From NCBI GenBank assembly GCA_028723455.1, contig JAQYEW010000012.1:124001-188000 (forward strand): a DNA stretch of 64,000 bases, given 5' to 3'. This document shows, one piece after another, positions 47,018 to 62,066 of this stretch (position 1 is the stretch's first letter; every line of letters begins with the position of its first letter). The DNA comes from Prevotellaceae bacterium. Lineage in GTDB: Bacteria; Bacteroidota; Bacteroidia; Bacteroidales; Bacteroidaceae. The notes under the pieces were generated by a model that worked only from the letters and a program-made list of their open reading frames with translations, was not told the DNA's origin and made no database searches. The translations under genes were made by a program, and so were the position numbers.

Positions 47018-49795
47018 TTAGAAGTTAAACGACAATTCCGCACCAAACGAGAAAGTGCCCGTATTGCGCTGCGTCAGCGTCCCACTGAGGTTGCCCGTCA
47101 GGAAAGGTTCGTAGAAAAGGGCGTTATTCACGTAAAACGAGAGCGAGCCAATGCGTCCCAGTTCCTTTGTCAGACGTGCCTGCAGGTTCCAGGTTACGGG
47201 TTGCTTGCTTGGGCGTGAGTCTGTGTAACGTTTCTCAAGGTCGGTAATATGAACGCTCTGCTGCCCTACAGGCGCAGTAGCATAGTAACGCCCATCCATA
47301 CCCAGATACCCGCTTAATTGCTCCGGCAAGAGCGTGTGATATTGGAGCTTGTCATCAATCCACCCGATCGGGCTTTTGTCCGCAGTATGACTCCACGAAC
47401 TGCTGTGCCAGATAGCCTGGGCCGTGAACGAAGCCACCATGCGCAGACGGGGAATGTTCGTTACCACACGCAGGGTGGTAAGCAAGCGACGATAGCGACT
47501 GAAGTCTCCGCCGTTTGGATAAACGACCTTGAAGGGCGTTGTGTTAAAGACGCTGTACTCCGCAGGCAGAATGCTGGCACGGGGCGATTCGGCATTAACG
47601 TCCGTGCTCCAGGTTTTAGTCTCGCTCCAGGCACCAGACACATAAAGGCGCGTATTCAGGTGCGGCAACTCTCCCAAGTCGAAATCAGCCTCGATACCAC
47701 GATTCACGCTGGTATTCGTGTTGCCGATGGCCCCTGTGGTCATGAACACCAGAAGCTGACGTGCGGGGTTGCCCCAATCAATGGCTGTGGGGCCCGTAGG
47801 GTTGATGATCAAACCTTGTGCCTGGGAATAATAATTATAGGTATAGGTAGCGTACCGGGTGAGCGAACCAAAACCGTTCGGAGTCCGGTCGTGATAAGCC
47901 ACCAGACTAAGGTGGCGTTGTCCGGGCAACTTCACGTCGATGCCCGCCTCAATCTTCGTGGTCGTGGCGTTTTTCAGGTCCTTGCTCTTTCGGACATCAT
48001 AGACCTGGGTGTGATACCACACCAACTGGCCGGCGGTATTCGTCTGCGGCAGATAGTTGGCAACCTCCCGGTCGTCGTATTTCTTGTCCGGATAGAGGTA
48101 ATCCAAACCGGGTGATTTGGAATTCAAGCCAATACCACCACGCACATCAAGCCACTTCGTCAGGCTCAGCATGACGTTCAAACGGGGCGAGAGAGCCGTT
48201 GTTGCGACCTCGCTGAAAGGCTGCAACGAGGTAAAACGCAAACCCATGTTGACGTTCAAACGACGCACACGATCCAGCTGCCATGTGAAATTATCCTCAG
48301 CAAAGAGTGATAACCGATGCAAACCCGGCACGTCGCTGAAGGCACGAGGGCGTCCGCTGCTGTTGGGCTTCAACGGCAACGAATCGTTGGCATTGAAAAA
48401 GCCACGTCCCGAATTCCAATCGTAATTGTATTCCGCACCCACCTTGAAGCTCTGCTGTGTCTTGCCATGACGGAAGAAGAAACTGTCCGTCAGTTTGGCA
48501 AAGACATTGCCGGGTCGGCTCTGCGTCGTTCCTTGGGCGCGATAGGCCTTTGTTTGCCATGAAACAGGATAATAACCCGTCTGCATGGCTGTAAGGATAG
48601 GCAGGAAACCCGTTGAATTGGCAACCCACGTATCCTGATAGCTCTCGCTTTGACCGTAGTTCAAGCCCAATGTGTAGCGCAAGCTACGCGCCAAGGGAAG
48701 CCCCAACTGCACACGTCCGTTGTGGGTCAGTTGAAGGTTCATGGTCGTGCTCTTTGTCTCCGTACCGTCAATCCTTGCGTCGGGGTCGTTACCGCTCCAA
48801 TCCTGTGCATACAGGAAACGCAACTTGGTGTCCGTATGCCATCTGCGGCTAATGTCCTTGGCATAACCCACAGAGCCGGTCCAACGCCCAAAAGAACGTG
48901 TCTTCTGACGAGGGTCTCCCCACGCCTTGGCAAAGTCGCCACTGAAGTTTAACACGCCCGCACGGCGTAAGTTCAAGCCCTTGCTTACGCTGTAGTTCTG
49001 GAGCTCAGGCGTAACCTTACCCCTCACCTGCCAGGGCGTAACACCCACTTTGGAATGAACCATCACCAATCCCGAACTCAAATCACCGTATTCAGCCGAA
49101 GGGATGCCACGCACCACCTCCACCTCCTGAATATCGTCGGCGGAAATCTGACGCAGATCGGTACCCACAAAGGCCGTGCTTGAGAAGCCCCCTTGGGTCA
49201 TCATCCCATTGTTGGACATGGGCATCCCGTCCACCACAATACTGGAACCAAAGGCGTTCGTATTGTTGTTGACCAAACTACGCAGCTGCAAATTGCTTTG
49301 TTGCGTAAAGTCGGTATTGCCCATCTGCTGACCAGGCAAGAGCTGCATCACATCGGCCAGGGAAACGGCCTGCAAATGGTCCAGGGCTTGTCGGCCGATC
49401 ACACTGCTCGTGGAGGCTCCACTGGTACGCTGCCGTGCCGTTACGTTGACCTCCTTCAGCGCCAGGGTCTGCTGTTGCATCTTGTACTTCAGACTCAAAT
49501 CGGCCTCCACTCGTACTTGCGTGCGGACACCCTCGTATCCCACATAATTGATACGCAGCGTATATACGCCCTTGGGCACACGCTGTATCTCCGCCAGACC
49601 GTTGACATCCGTAACAGCGGTCATTCCGCCCGGCTGCAACTGCACTACGGCCATCACGATGGGTTCCTGATCCGTCTTGTCCGTAACCTCCACACGTAGC
49701 GTAGAACCTTTGGCCTGAGCCATAACGAAAGTTGCCGACAGTACCATCAGCACCATCAGCAACCCACGTAAAAGATATTGAATATGTCGAAACAT
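47018..49795 (-). CDS. TonB-dependent outer membrane receptor
   Basis: This 925-residue receptor has a signal peptide, an N-terminal CarboxypepD_reg-like domain (residues ~30-110, RVPKGVYTLRINYVGYEG), a plug domain (~115-240, with SLADVMQLLPGQ, VVDGMPMSNNGM and EVEVVRGIPSAEYGDLSSG) and a 22-strand-type barrel ending in FSFGAELSFNF. It imports a substrate across the outer membrane using TonB energy. There is no SusD partner; the flanking genes are DUF4876 proteins. It is shorter than most SusC proteins and more like receptors for metal chelates, peptides or small molecules. Confidence 0.92.
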   Translation of the reverse strand: MFRHIQYLLRGLLMVLMVLSATFVMAQAKGSTLRVEVTDKTDQEPIVMAVVQLQPGGMTAVTDVNGLAEIQRVPKGVYTLRINYVGYEGVRTQVRVEADLSLKYKMQQQTLALKEVNVTARQRTSGASTSSVIGRQALDHLQAVSLADVMQLLPGQQMGNTDFTQQSNLQLRSLVNNNTNAFGSSIVVDGMPMSNNGMMTQGGFSSTAFVGTDLRQISADDIQEVEVVRGIPSAEYGDLSSGLVMVHSKVGVTPWQVRGKVTPELQNYSVSKGLNLRRAGVLNFSGDFAKAWGDPRQKTRSFGRWTGSVGYAKDISRRWHTDTKLRFLYAQDWSGNDPDARIDGTETKSTTMNLQLTHNGRVQLGLPLARSLRYTLGLNYGQSESYQDTWVANSTGFLPILTAMQTGYYPVSWQTKAYRAQGTTQSRPGNVFAKLTDSFFFRHGKTQQSFKVGAEYNYDWNSGRGFFNANDSLPLKPNSSGRPRAFSDVPGLHRLSLFAEDNFTWQLDRVRRLNVNMGLRFTSLQPFSEVATTALSPRLNVMLSLTKWLDVRGGIGLNSKSPGLDYLYPDKKYDDREVANYLPQTNTAGQLVWYHTQVYDVRKSKDLKNATTTKIEAGIDVKLPGQRHLSLVAYHDRTPNGFGSLTRYATYTYNYYSQAQGLIINPTGPTAIDWGNPARQLLVFMTTGAIGNTNTSVNRGIEADFDLGELPHLNTRLYVSGAWSETKTWSTDVNAESPRASILPAEYSVFNTTPFKVVYPNGGDFSRYRRLLTTLRVVTNIPRLRMVASFTAQAIWHSSSWSHTADKSPIGWIDDKLQYHTLLPEQLSGYLGMDGRYYATAPVGQQSVHITDLEKRYTDSRPSKQPVTWNLQARLTKELGRIGSLSFYVNNALFYEPFLTGNLSGTLTQRNTGTFSFGAELSFNF

Positions 49796-49807
49796 AGCGT
49801 TGTTATT

Positions 49808-51454
49808 TTACTTCACAACAAACGTGCGGCCGCCCCTCACGTAGATGCCACGCGTAGGCTGTCCCGAGAGTTTGCGTCCACACAAGTCATAAACAGCCTC
49901 GTCGTGAATCTTACCCGCAGGAACCTCCCCAATGTCCGTTGTTATGATGGAAGGAACGTCAGCCGTAAACTTTATCGTCGCAAGGTCCGTGTAACCCGTA
50001 GCGCCATGTGTTGGGGCAATGGCATTGGCAACCGCATTCGTTACGCTCAAGTAAAAACGGTCCTCACCAGGCAAGGTCAAACTGCTGTACACTGGAGCAA
50101 AAGCCTCGTCGCGGACAAAACGCAGATTACCCGCCTCGTTTGCAAAACGGTAAAGCTGACGGTTTTTCAGCGTGGTTGTTACAACACCGTTCTGGAAACG
50201 CTCATCAGTATCCGTCGCCCAGTTGCAAATACCCGATGTCTTCACCGTAGGCTGTGCAGGCGTCGTGTAAAGGACATGCTCCCCTGGCTCGCCCACAAGA
50301 AGACAAGGGCCGGACTGCTTGATGATACTGTAAGAAAGGTAGGTGTTATACGTGAGGTCAGTATTCTTGGAATTACCGTTTATATACATGATGCTAAGGT
50401 GGCTGTCGCGCTTTCCTGTCAGACTTGATGTAGTAAAGAAGGGGAGAACGCCCGATTCGGGAATAACGACCTGGATAGGCTCACCCACAACCGCATCCGT
50501 CTCGAACTGACCCAAGCCATAGCCGATGGCAGAGGCAAAGTCCTGAGAAGAGTTATTCGTATCCATCAATGTCAGGGCACCGTCGTTGTTCACAGCCGTG
50601 CGACGGTACAGCACCTCGCCGTTTTTCCCGGTTACGGCCTGTACCGAAGCATAGCCGGCATCCAAAGAGGCCGCAAAACGCTTGCGAAGGGGGTCGGCTT
50701 GCAGGCTCTCGTCCGATTGTTTCTTCACCTTCAGCAAATCCACGCAGTCCAAGGCGTAATAGGTGTTCAGAGGCAGATACCTATTACCGGTCTCCTTGCC
50801 ATTGGCAAACACAAGGTCAGTTTCCAAGTTGAACTTCCCCTCCAACTTCGCATCCAAGATCATCAACGAACAATCGCCGCCTTGCAGCATATTAACAACA
50901 TTATCATTTGCCTTACCCGTATTGAGATAAGTGTAAACCACCTCCATGTTAGGCACGGCCTCGTTATCAGCCACAGCACCCGTAGGATCTCCGAACTCAA
51001 AACCGGCCTGACTCAAGTCATGGCCTACCTCGGCCAATGGGGTATGGTCAATCGCCGTGTTGGCAATGACAACACTGTTACGTGCAGGAAGCACGAATGC
51101 CGCACTTACAGGAATACGGAACAGTTGCTTGACAGCAACCTTATTGCTCAGCGCAGCATTTCCCACGAAAATGCCCGTGGCATCTATATTTGCCGTATAT
51201 GCACCCGTAGAGGCTTCGCTCTCCACCAAGGCAATGTACAGACCCGAGAGGTCAAGGTCTTTGTCCGAATTGTTAAACAACTCAATAAACTGACCTTTTG
51301 AGTAGGTTTTCGTACCTCCCTTCTCCGTACTTCCCGCATAAAAAACCTTACTGATAACCAAATCTCCCGAGCTGATTGCGCTGGCGGGAAGAGATAACAA
51401 ACAAAAAACGGCTGCCAATACAAGGCATGAATAACGAGTAGAAATTTTATTCAT
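49808..51454 (-). CDS. Secreted DUF4876 protein with type IX sorting signal
   Basis: This 548-residue protein starts at MNKISTRY; the track start at 51742 crosses the promoter and is wrong. After the signal peptide (cleavage near ASA) comes LVISKVFYAGSTEKGGTKTY with GQFIELFNNSDKDLDLSGLYI, the same lamin-tail-like core as in the DUF4876 lipoprotein downstream. The C-terminus, AVYDLCGRKLSGQPTRGIYVRGGRTFVVK in character, is a type A type IX sorting domain, so the protein should be delivered to the surface by the PorU/PorV system. It is the first gene of the operon. Confidence 0.8.
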   Translation of the reverse strand: MNKISTRYSCLVLAAVFCLLSLPASAISSGDLVISKVFYAGSTEKGGTKTYSKGQFIELFNNSDKDLDLSGLYIALVESEASTGAYTANIDATGIFVGNAALSNKVAVKQLFRIPVSAAFVLPARNSVVIANTAIDHTPLAEVGHDLSQAGFEFGDPTGAVADNEAVPNMEVVYTYLNTGKANDNVVNMLQGGDCSLMILDAKLEGKFNLETDLVFANGKETGNRYLPLNTYYALDCVDLLKVKKQSDESLQADPLRKRFAASLDAGYASVQAVTGKNGEVLYRRTAVNNDGALTLMDTNNSSQDFASAIGYGLGQFETDAVVGEPIQVVIPESGVLPFFTTSSLTGKRDSHLSIMYINGNSKNTDLTYNTYLSYSIIKQSGPCLLVGEPGEHVLYTTPAQPTVKTSGICNWATDTDERFQNGVVTTTLKNRQLYRFANEAGNLRFVRDEAFAPVYSSLTLPGEDRFYLSVTNAVANAIAPTHGATGYTDLATIKFTADVPSIITTDIGEVPAGKIHDEAVYDLCGRKLSGQPTRGIYVRGGRTFVVK

Positions 51455-51490
51455 TAGTGTATATTGTACGATTGATACTGTCTTCGGCTG

Positions 51491-51519
51491 CAAAGGTAAA
51501 CATTTCACACGAAAGACAA
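51491..51519 (-). promoter_or_regulatory. Promoter of the DUF4876/TonB/DUF6850 operon
   Basis: On the minus strand TTG (51519-51517), 18 bases, TACCTTTG (51498-51491), 36 nt before the ATG. No other promoter box is seen between the five genes, whose gaps are 11, 11, -17 and 21 bp. Confidence 0.65.
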
Positions 51520-51566
51520 CATACCTAATATTAATGATTTTATCTAACCCAAAGAAATAAAACAAT

Positions 51567-51596
51567 TTGTTAGTTTGAAAGAAAAGACTAACTTTG
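51567..51596 (+). promoter_or_regulatory. Promoter of the FKBP gene
   Basis: TTG (51567-51569), 19 bases, TAACTTTG (51589-51596). It covers the track start at 51575 and so moves the start to 51608. Confidence 0.7.
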
Positions 51597-51607
51597 CAGA
51601 AAAATAC

Positions 51608-52024
51608 ATGAACAAGAAAAACCAGCAATACAAAGATGCAAACAAATTCTTTCTGAAACAGAAGGAACAGGAAGAGGGAATGCATAAGGTGCCCAATAGT
51701 GGTGTGCTTTATCGATGGATAAAACGGGGAGATGATAAACAACCTCTTTGCACACTGAACTCCATCGTTTTTGTGCGTTATTCAGGCAAATTGATTGACG
51801 GACGCGTCTTCGACAGCACCGACAACGCTCCCTTGCCAGCCTGCTTCGTTGTTAAAGACCTGATTCCAGGATGGCAAATCGCCCTGACACGCATGCGCCA
51901 AGGCGATCACATGGAGGTAATCATCCCTGAGAAATACGGCTACGGGAACAAACGAGCAGGGGACATCCCTCCCTACTCCACACTCTGCTTTGACATAGAA
52001 CTCGTGAAAGCGGAAATCAGATAA
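51608..52024 (+). CDS. FKBP-type peptidyl-prolyl isomerase
   Basis: This 138-residue protein has one FKBP domain (SIVFVRYSGKLIDGRVFDST, PGWQIALTRMRQGD, IPEKYGYGNK, IPPYSTLCFDIELVK), which catalyses cis-trans isomerisation of peptidyl-prolyl bonds. There is no signal peptide; the first ~35 residues are a charged helix (KKNQQYKDANKFFLKQKEQ). That suggests a cytoplasmic protein, unlike many Bacteroidota FKBPs, which are lipoproteins. It is divergent from the surface operon and convergent with rpoC. Confidence 0.88.
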   Translation: MNKKNQQYKDANKFFLKQKEQEEGMHKVPNSGVLYRWIKRGDDKQPLCTLNSIVFVRYSGKLIDGRVFDSTDNAPLPACFVVKDLIPGWQIALTRMRQGDHMEVIIPEKYGYGNKRAGDIPPYSTLCFDIELVKAEIR

Positions 52025-52040
52025 AAGTTGGGAAACAAAA

Positions 52041-52081
52041 AAGCGGTGGAGCCGCCCGTTCATAGGGTTGCTCCACCGCTT
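52041..52081. terminator. Bidirectional terminator between FKBP and rpoC
   Basis: AAGCGGTGGAGC (52041-52052) pairs perfectly with GCTCCACCGCTT (52070-52081). The AAAA before it and the TCTT after it suit termination of both convergent genes. Confidence 0.75.
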
Positions 52082-52108
52082 CTTATCAAGTGGTTCGAGG
52101 AGGGAATA

Positions 52109-56416
<4,308 letters not shown>

Positions 56417-56445
56417 TATTGTGTCTTTTGTCTTGAATTAACCGT

Positions 56446-59400
56446 TTATTCCAGCGTAACGCTCAGACCCAAACCCTTGAGTTCATGCAACAACACGTTG
56501 AGAGACTCGGGGATGCCAGGAGTGGGCAGAGGATCGCCCTTGACGATGGCCTCGTAGGCACGGCTACGACCTGTTACGTCATCACTCTTGATGGTCAGGA
56601 TCTCTTGCAGCACATGGCTGGCACCAAAGGCCTCGATGGCCCAAACCTCCATCTCACCGAAACGCTGACCACCGAACTGGGCTTTACCGCCAAGAGGCTG
56701 TTGCGTGATGAGGCTGTAGGGACCAATGGAACGGGCGTGCATCTTATCCTCTACCATATGGCCTAACTTGAGCATGTAGGCAATACCTACCGTTGCCAGC
56801 TGGTCGAAAGCCTCACCTGTAGCACCGTCAAAGAGCTGCGTTGAGCAATAGCGCGGCAAACCAGCCTTGTCAGTCCATTCATTGAGGTCGTCAATATGAG
56901 CACCATCGAAGATGGGAGTAGCGAACTTAACACCCAACTCGCGACCGGCAGCGCCAAGTACGGTCTCAAAAATCTGACCGATGTTCATACGCGAAGGCAC
57001 ACCCAGAGGGTTGAGTACAATGTCCACGGGAGTACCATCTGCCAAGAAAGGCATATCCTCCTGACGGACAATCTTACTTACGATACCCTTGTTTCCGTGG
57101 CGGCCAGCCATCTTGTCGCCAACACCAATCTTACGCTTCTTCGCAACATAAACCTTAGCGATCTGCAGAATGCCGCTGGGCAGCTCGTCACCGATGCTCA
57201 GAGCGAACTTCTTACGCTTCAGTTCTGCATCCAAAAGCTTGTACTTGCGCAGATAATTTGTGATAAGCTTGGCAATAAGGCCATTGACATGTTCGTCCTC
57301 AGTCCAACCCGTGGTATGTACACCAATGAAATCAATGGCGTTGATGGTTCCCTCTGTGAACTTGGCACCAGTAGGAATAACCTCCACATCCATATAATCG
57401 GTTACGCCAGCGCTCTTCTGATCCTTCGTAAGCTCCAGAAGTTTATCCACGAGGATAGCCTTCAAATCGGCCACCTTGTCTTCAAACTCCTCGTCCATGG
57501 CAGCCAAACGAGGCTTGTCAGCCATACGCTGAGAGCGGTTCTTGACGGCACGGCTAAAGAGTTTCTTGTCGATAATTACGCCGCTCAGCGAGGGGCTTGC
57601 CTTCAATGAGGCATCCTTCACGTCGCCTGCCTTATCACCAAAGATGGCACGCAGCAACTTCTCCTCGGGGCTGGGATCGCTCTCGCCCTTAGGCGTAATC
57701 TTACCGATCATGATATCGCCGGGAACCACACGTGCACCGATACGAATGATACCATTCTCGTCCAAATCCTTCGTGGCTTCTTCGCTGACATTGGGAATGT
57801 CGCTGGTAAGCTCCTCTACGCCACGCTTGGTCTCACGCACTTCCAGTGCGAACTCCTCGACATGGATACTGGTAAGAATGTCCTCACGAACAATGCGCTC
57901 GTTCAAAACGATAGCATCCTCGTAGTTGTAACCCTTCCAAGGCATATAGGCAACCAACAGGTTCTTACCCAAAGCCAGTTCACCGGCCTCGGTGCTGTAA
58001 CCCTCGGTAAGAATATCACCAGCCTTCACACGCTGACCCACCTCACAAATAGGACGCAAGTCAATCGTCATGTTCTGGTTCGTACGACGGAATTTAGGAA
58101 TACGGTATTCCTTCAAGGCAGGCTCGAAACTTACGAACTCCTCCTCCTCGGTGCGGTCATAAAGGATACGGATGCTGGTAGCGTCAACGTACATCACCTC
58201 ACCATCACCCTCGGCGGTAATCATTGTACGGCTGTCCTCACACACCTGCTTTTCGATACCGGTGCCCACGATGGGAGCCTCGGTACGGAGCAAGGGAACA
58301 GCCTGTCGCATCATGTTCGATCCCATCAATGCACGGTGAGCGTCATCGTGCTCCAAGAAGGGAATCAAGCTGGCTGCAATAGAGGCAATCTGCTGAGGAG
58401 CGACATCCATGAGGTTAACCTCTGAGGGAGGAACAACAGGATAATCATCGTCCTGACGACATTTTACCTTGGCACGGATAAAGGTGCCGTCCTCGTTCAA
58501 GGGAGCATTACCCTGGCCGATAATCATATCCTCCTCGTCTTCTGCCGTAAAGTACTGAACGCCTTCGTCGCTGAGGTCAACAATACCATTGTTCACCTTG
58601 CGGTAAGGAGTTTCGATAAAGCCCAGATCATTGATTTTCGCAAAGACACACAATGAACTGATCAGACCAATGTTGGGACCCTCAGGGCTCTCGATAGGAC
58701 AGAGACGGCCATAGTGGGTAAAGTGAACGTCACGAACCTCGAAACCAGCACGCTCGCGGCTCAAACCGCCAGGACCCAAGGCAGAGAGACGACGCTTGTG
58801 CGTAACCTCGGCCAAAGGATTTGTCTGGTCCATGAACTGAGACAAGGCATTCGTACCGAAGAAAGTATTGATAACGCTGCTGATGGTCTTCGCATTTACC
58901 AACTCTGTGGGTGAGAACACCTCATTGTCGCGTACGTTCATACGCTCGCGAATAGTGCGGCTCATACGTGCCAAACCAATAGAGAACTGGTTAGCCAACT
59001 GCTCTCCGACGGTGCGCACACGACGGTTACTCAAGTGGTCGATATCATCTACGTTAGCCTTCGAGTTAATCAATTCGATGAGGTAACGGATAATCTCGAT
59101 GATATCCTCCTTGGTAAGCACACGTACATCAGGACTGATGTCCATCTTCAGTTTGCGGTTAATCCGGTAACGGCCAACCTCACCCAAATCGTAACGCTTC
59201 TCAGAGAAGAAAAGGTTATTGATAACCTCACGTGCAGAAGCGTCATCTGCGGGATCCGCATTACGCAACTGACGGTATATATAGGTAACAGCCTCCTTCT
59301 CACTGTTCGACGTATCCTTCTGGAGCGTGTTGAAAATAATGGAGTACTCCGTAGTATCCGTACCCTCCTTGTGAACCAAGATGGACTCGATACCGTTCTC

Positions 59401-60258
59401 CAAGATGGCTTCAATCACCTCCTCGGTCAGTTCGGTCTCACGCTCAAAAAGAACTTCGTTGCGCTCGATGGAAACAACCTCACCTGTATCTTCGTCAACA
59501 AAATCCTCTACCCAGCTTTTCAGCACACGAGCAGCAAGTCGTTGGCCCAGATATTTCTCCAAGTTCTTACGCGTGGTCTTCACTTCCTCGGCCAGATTGA
59601 AAATCTCCAGGATGTCCCTGTCGTTCTCATAACCAATGGCACGCAACAAGGTGGTTACGGGCAGTTTCTTCTTACGGTCAATATAAGCATACATCACGTT
59701 ATTGATGTCCGTAGCGAACTCTATCCAGGAACCCTTGAAAGGAATGATACGCGCGCTGTAAAGCTGGGTACCATTGCTATGCACGTTGCTGCCGAAGAAA
59801 ACGCCAGGAGAACGGTGCAGCTGACTCACAACAACACGTTCGGCACCATTGATAATAAAGGTACCGCTGGGAGTCATATAAGGGATGGGGCCCAGAAAAA
59901 CATCCTGCAACTGTGTGTCAAAATCGATATGGTCGGGGTCTGTACAGTACAACTTCAGTTTAGCCTTAAGAGGCACGCTGTAGGTGTAGCCATGTTCCAG
60001 ACACTCCTCGATACTATAACGGGGTGGGTCGATGTAGTAGTCGAGAAACTCGAGGACAAAATTGTTGCGCGTATCTGCGATGGGGAAGTTCTCAGAGAAA
60101 ACCTTAAAGAGTCCATCGTTCTTACGCTGCTCGGGAGGAGTATCCAATTGGAGGAAATCTTGGAAAGACTTCATCTGCACCTCCAAAAAGTCCGGATAAG
60201 CCATCGGACTCTTTACAGTAGCGAAATTTACTCTGTTGTTGATAATTTTAGAAGCCAT
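56446..60258 (-). CDS. rpoB: RNA polymerase subunit beta
   Basis: This is the 1270-residue beta subunit. The rifampicin pocket reads [26 protein letters not shown], with the Asp, His and Ser residues that mutate in resistant strains all in their sensitive form. The [18 protein letters not shown] motif at the C-terminus is conserved. It follows rplL across a strong hairpin that probably sets the rplL:rpoB ratio. Confidence 0.99.
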   Translation of the reverse strand: MASKIINNRVNFATVKSPMAYPDFLEVQMKSFQDFLQLDTPPEQRKNDGLFKVFSENFPIADTRNNFVLEFLDYYIDPPRYSIEECLEHGYTYSVPLKAKLKLYCTDPDHIDFDTQLQDVFLGPIPYMTPSGTFIINGAERVVVSQLHRSPGVFFGSNVHSNGTQLYSARIIPFKGSWIEFATDINNVMYAYIDRKKKLPVTTLLRAIGYENDRDILEIFNLAEEVKTTRKNLEKYLGQRLAARVLKSWVEDFVDEDTGEVVSIERNEVLFERETELTEEVIEAILENGIESILVHKEGTDTTEYSIIFNTLQKDTSNSEKEAVTYIYRQLRNADPADDASAREVINNLFFSEKRYDLGEVGRYRINRKLKMDISPDVRVLTKEDIIEIIRYLIELINSKANVDDIDHLSNRRVRTVGEQLANQFSIGLARMSRTIRERMNVRDNEVFSPTELVNAKTISSVINTFFGTNALSQFMDQTNPLAEVTHKRRLSALGPGGLSRERAGFEVRDVHFTHYGRLCPIESPEGPNIGLISSLCVFAKINDLGFIETPYRKVNNGIVDLSDEGVQYFTAEDEEDMIIGQGNAPLNEDGTFIRAKVKCRQDDDYPVVPPSEVNLMDVAPQQIASIAASLIPFLEHDDAHRALMGSNMMRQAVPLLRTEAPIVGTGIEKQVCEDSRTMITAEGDGEVMYVDATSIRILYDRTEEEEFVSFEPALKEYRIPKFRRTNQNMTIDLRPICEVGQRVKAGDILTEGYSTEAGELALGKNLLVAYMPWKGYNYEDAIVLNERIVREDILTSIHVEEFALEVRETKRGVEELTSDIPNVSEEATKDLDENGIIRIGARVVPGDIMIGKITPKGESDPSPEEKLLRAIFGDKAGDVKDASLKASPSLSGVIIDKKLFSRAVKNRSQRMADKPRLAAMDEEFEDKVADLKAILVDKLLELTKDQKSAGVTDYMDVEVIPTGAKFTEGTINAIDFIGVHTTGWTEDEHVNGLIAKLITNYLRKYKLLDAELKRKKFALSIGDELPSGILQIAKVYVAKKRKIGVGDKMAGRHGNKGIVSKIVRQEDMPFLADGTPVDIVLNPLGVPSRMNIGQIFETVLGAAGRELGVKFATPIFDGAHIDDLNEWTDKAGLPRYCSTQLFDGATGEAFDQLATVGIAYMLKLGHMVEDKMHARSIGPYSLITQQPLGGKAQFGGQRFGEMEVWAIEAFGASHVLQEILTIKSDDVTGRSRAYEAIVKGDPLPTPGIPESLNVLLHELKGLGLSVTLE

Positions 60259-60302
60259 CTAATATCGTTTAGTTGCTTATGGGATGTACTTAGACACAAA
60301 AA

Positions 60303-60335
60303 GGTAAAGAACCCTCTACCAGAGGATCCTTTACC
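60303..60335 (-). terminator. Attenuator hairpin between rplL and rpoB
   Basis: On the minus strand GGTAAAGGATCCTCT pairs with AGAGGGTTCTTTACC (two wobbles or mismatches) and is followed by TTTTTG. A second small stem (TTCCTATT/AATAGGAA) lies just before it. This fits the partial terminator known at this site in other bacteria. Confidence 0.75.
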
Positions 60336-60361
60336 GGATTTCCTATTGAATAGGAAGTTGC

Positions 60362-60736
60362 TTACTTCAGCTCGATCTCGGCACCAGCCTCCTCGAGGGT
60401 CTTCTTCAGAGCCTCAGCGTCAGTCTTGGGCATGCCTTCCTTCAGTACGCTGGGAGCGCCGTCAACGAAGTCCTTAGCCTCCTTCAGACCAAGACCACAA
60501 GCCTCCTTAACGGCCTTTACAACCTGGAGCTTGTTAGCACCTGCTGACTTCAGAACTACGTCGAAGTCGGTCTTCTCCTCAGCAGCAGCCTCACCGCCAG
60601 CAGCGGGAGCAGCTACAGCTACAGCAGCTGCTGCAGGCTCGATACCGTACTCATCCTTCAGGATGGTTGCCAACTCATTAACTTCCTTCACTGTCAAGTT
60701 TACCAACTCTTCAGCAATAGCTTTCAAATCTGCCAT
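60362..60736 (-). CDS. rplL: 50S ribosomal protein L7/L12
   Basis: L7/L12 forms the multi-copy stalk that recruits translational GTPases. The 124-residue protein has the N-terminal dimer domain ([21 protein letters not shown]), an Ala-rich hinge and the C-terminal domain ([26 protein letters not shown]). Standard length; 66 bp after rplJ. Confidence 0.99.
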   Translation of the reverse strand: MADLKAIAEELVNLTVKEVNELATILKDEYGIEPAAAAVAVAAPAAGGEAAAEEKTDFDVVLKSAGANKLQVVKAVKEACGLGLKEAKDFVDGAPSVLKEGMPKTDAEALKKTLEEAGAEIELK

Positions 60737-60802
60737 TTTCTTACTATATTTATTAGATTATTACTTTGTTAAAATTAAATGTTGCGGCGTTACGTCCAAA
60801 AT

Positions 60803-61327
60803 TTATTCGGCCTTCTCGCCCAGAGTCTTGAGAACTCCGTGGATGGTATTCTGTCCGCTCTGCAAAGCCGACAGAACATTCTTGGCGGGAGACTGCAGCA
60901 AAGCAACAATCTCTGCGATAACCTCGTTCTTGCTCTTGATAGCGCACAAAGCGTCCAACTGATTAGCACCAACATAGATGCCCTCTTCAGCGTAAGCAGC
61001 CTTCAAGGCAGGCTTCTCCTGCTTTTTGCTTTTGAACTCCTGCAGCATCTTGGCAGGAACGTTAGCAACCTGCGTAAACATTACAGCAGTGCTACCCTTC
61101 AATGCCTCGTCCAGAGCAGTGAAATCAACCTCAGAAGCGTCCAAAGCCTTCTTCAACAGCGTGTTCTTCACAACCACCATCTTCAGACCGTTCTGGAAAC
61201 ACTTGCGGCGAAGTGCGCTTGTAGCCTCTGCATTCAAGCCCTCAACGTCTACCAGGTAGAAGTGGGGGAATTCCTGCATAGCTGCACCTAACTGTGCAAT
61301 GATAGCACTTTTATCTTCCTTTCTCAT
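60803..61327 (-). CDS. rplJ: 50S ribosomal protein L10
   Basis: L10 anchors the L7/L12 stalk to 23S rRNA. The 174-residue protein has the N-terminal rRNA-binding domain (YLVDVEGLNAEATSALRRKC) and a C-terminal helix for the L7/L12 dimers. It starts 20 bp after rplA; this leaves little room for the long L10 leader known in other groups. Confidence 0.98.
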   Translation of the reverse strand: MRKEDKSAIIAQLGAAMQEFPHFYLVDVEGLNAEATSALRRKCFQNGLKMVVVKNTLLKKALDASEVDFTALDEALKGSTAVMFTQVANVPAKMLQEFKSKKQEKPALKAAYAEEGIYVGANQLDALCAIKSKNEVIAEIVALLQSPAKNVLSALQSGQNTIHGVLKTLGEKAE

Positions 61328-61347
61328 AATTTCTTACTGGTCAATTA

Positions 61348-62046
61348 TTAGATTTCCTCACAAGCCTTGGGGTCAACCTTGATACCGCGGCTCATGGTGC
61401 TTGAAAGATAAACGCTCTTCACATAAGTGCCTTTTGCGGCAGCGGGCTTCAGCTTGTTGATTGTGGCCATAAACTCCTTAGCGTTCTCAGCGATCTGCTG
61501 AGGAGTGAAGCTTACCTTGCCAATAGAGGTATGAACGATACCGGTCTTGTCGACCTTGAAATCGATTTTACCCTGCTTCACCTCACGAACAGCCTTGGCA
61601 ACATCCATGGTTACAGTACCGCTCTTGGGGTTAGGCATCAAGCCGCGGGGACCCAATACACGACCCAAAGCACCAATCTTACCCATGATAGCGGGCATAG
61701 TGATGATAACGTCGATGTCTGTCCAACCGCCCTTAATCTTCTCGATGTACTCATCAAGACCTACATAGTCAGCACCTGCTTCCTTGGCAGCAGCTTCGGC
61801 ATCGGGAGTGCAAAGGCAGAGAACTCGTGTAACCTTACCGGTACCATGAGGCAGAGAAACCACGCCACGTACCATTTGGTTAGCCTTACGAGGGTCTACG
61901 CCCAAGCGAACGTCGATATCCACAGAAGCGTCGAACTTCGTTGTAGTGATTTCCTTCACCAGTTCGCTGGCCTCCTTAAGAGTGTATGCCTTCCCTGCTT
62001 CAATCTTATCAGCTACCAACTTCTGATTCTTTGTCAGTTTACTCAT
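61348..62046 (-). CDS. rplA: 50S ribosomal protein L1
   Basis: L1 forms the mobile stalk near the E site. The 232-residue protein has [35 protein letters not shown] and the C-terminal [10 protein letters not shown]. It lies between rplK and rplJ as usual. Confidence 0.99.
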   Translation of the reverse strand: MSKLTKNQKLVADKIEAGKAYTLKEASELVKEITTTKFDASVDIDVRLGVDPRKANQMVRGVVSLPHGTGKVTRVLCLCTPDAEAAAKEAGADYVGLDEYIEKIKGGWTDIDVIITMPAIMGKIGALGRVLGPRGLMPNPKSGTVTMDVAKAVREVKQGKIDFKVDKTGIVHTSIGKVSFTPQQIAENAKEFMATINKLKPAAAKGTYVKSVYLSSTMSRGIKVDPKACEEI

Positions 62047-62066
62047 TTTAAAAATTGAAGTTTTGA

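Noticed and set aside
45783-49795. Canonical SusC/SusD polysaccharide utilisation locus
   Set aside because: No SusD-like helical TPR lipoprotein and no intact glycosidase, anti-sigma factor or hybrid sensor was found; the lipoprotein after the receptor is DUF4876.
59035-60477. 480-residue plus-strand ORF opposite rpoB
   Set aside because: Antisense shadow; rpoB is certain, and the ORF also runs across the rplL-rpoB gap.
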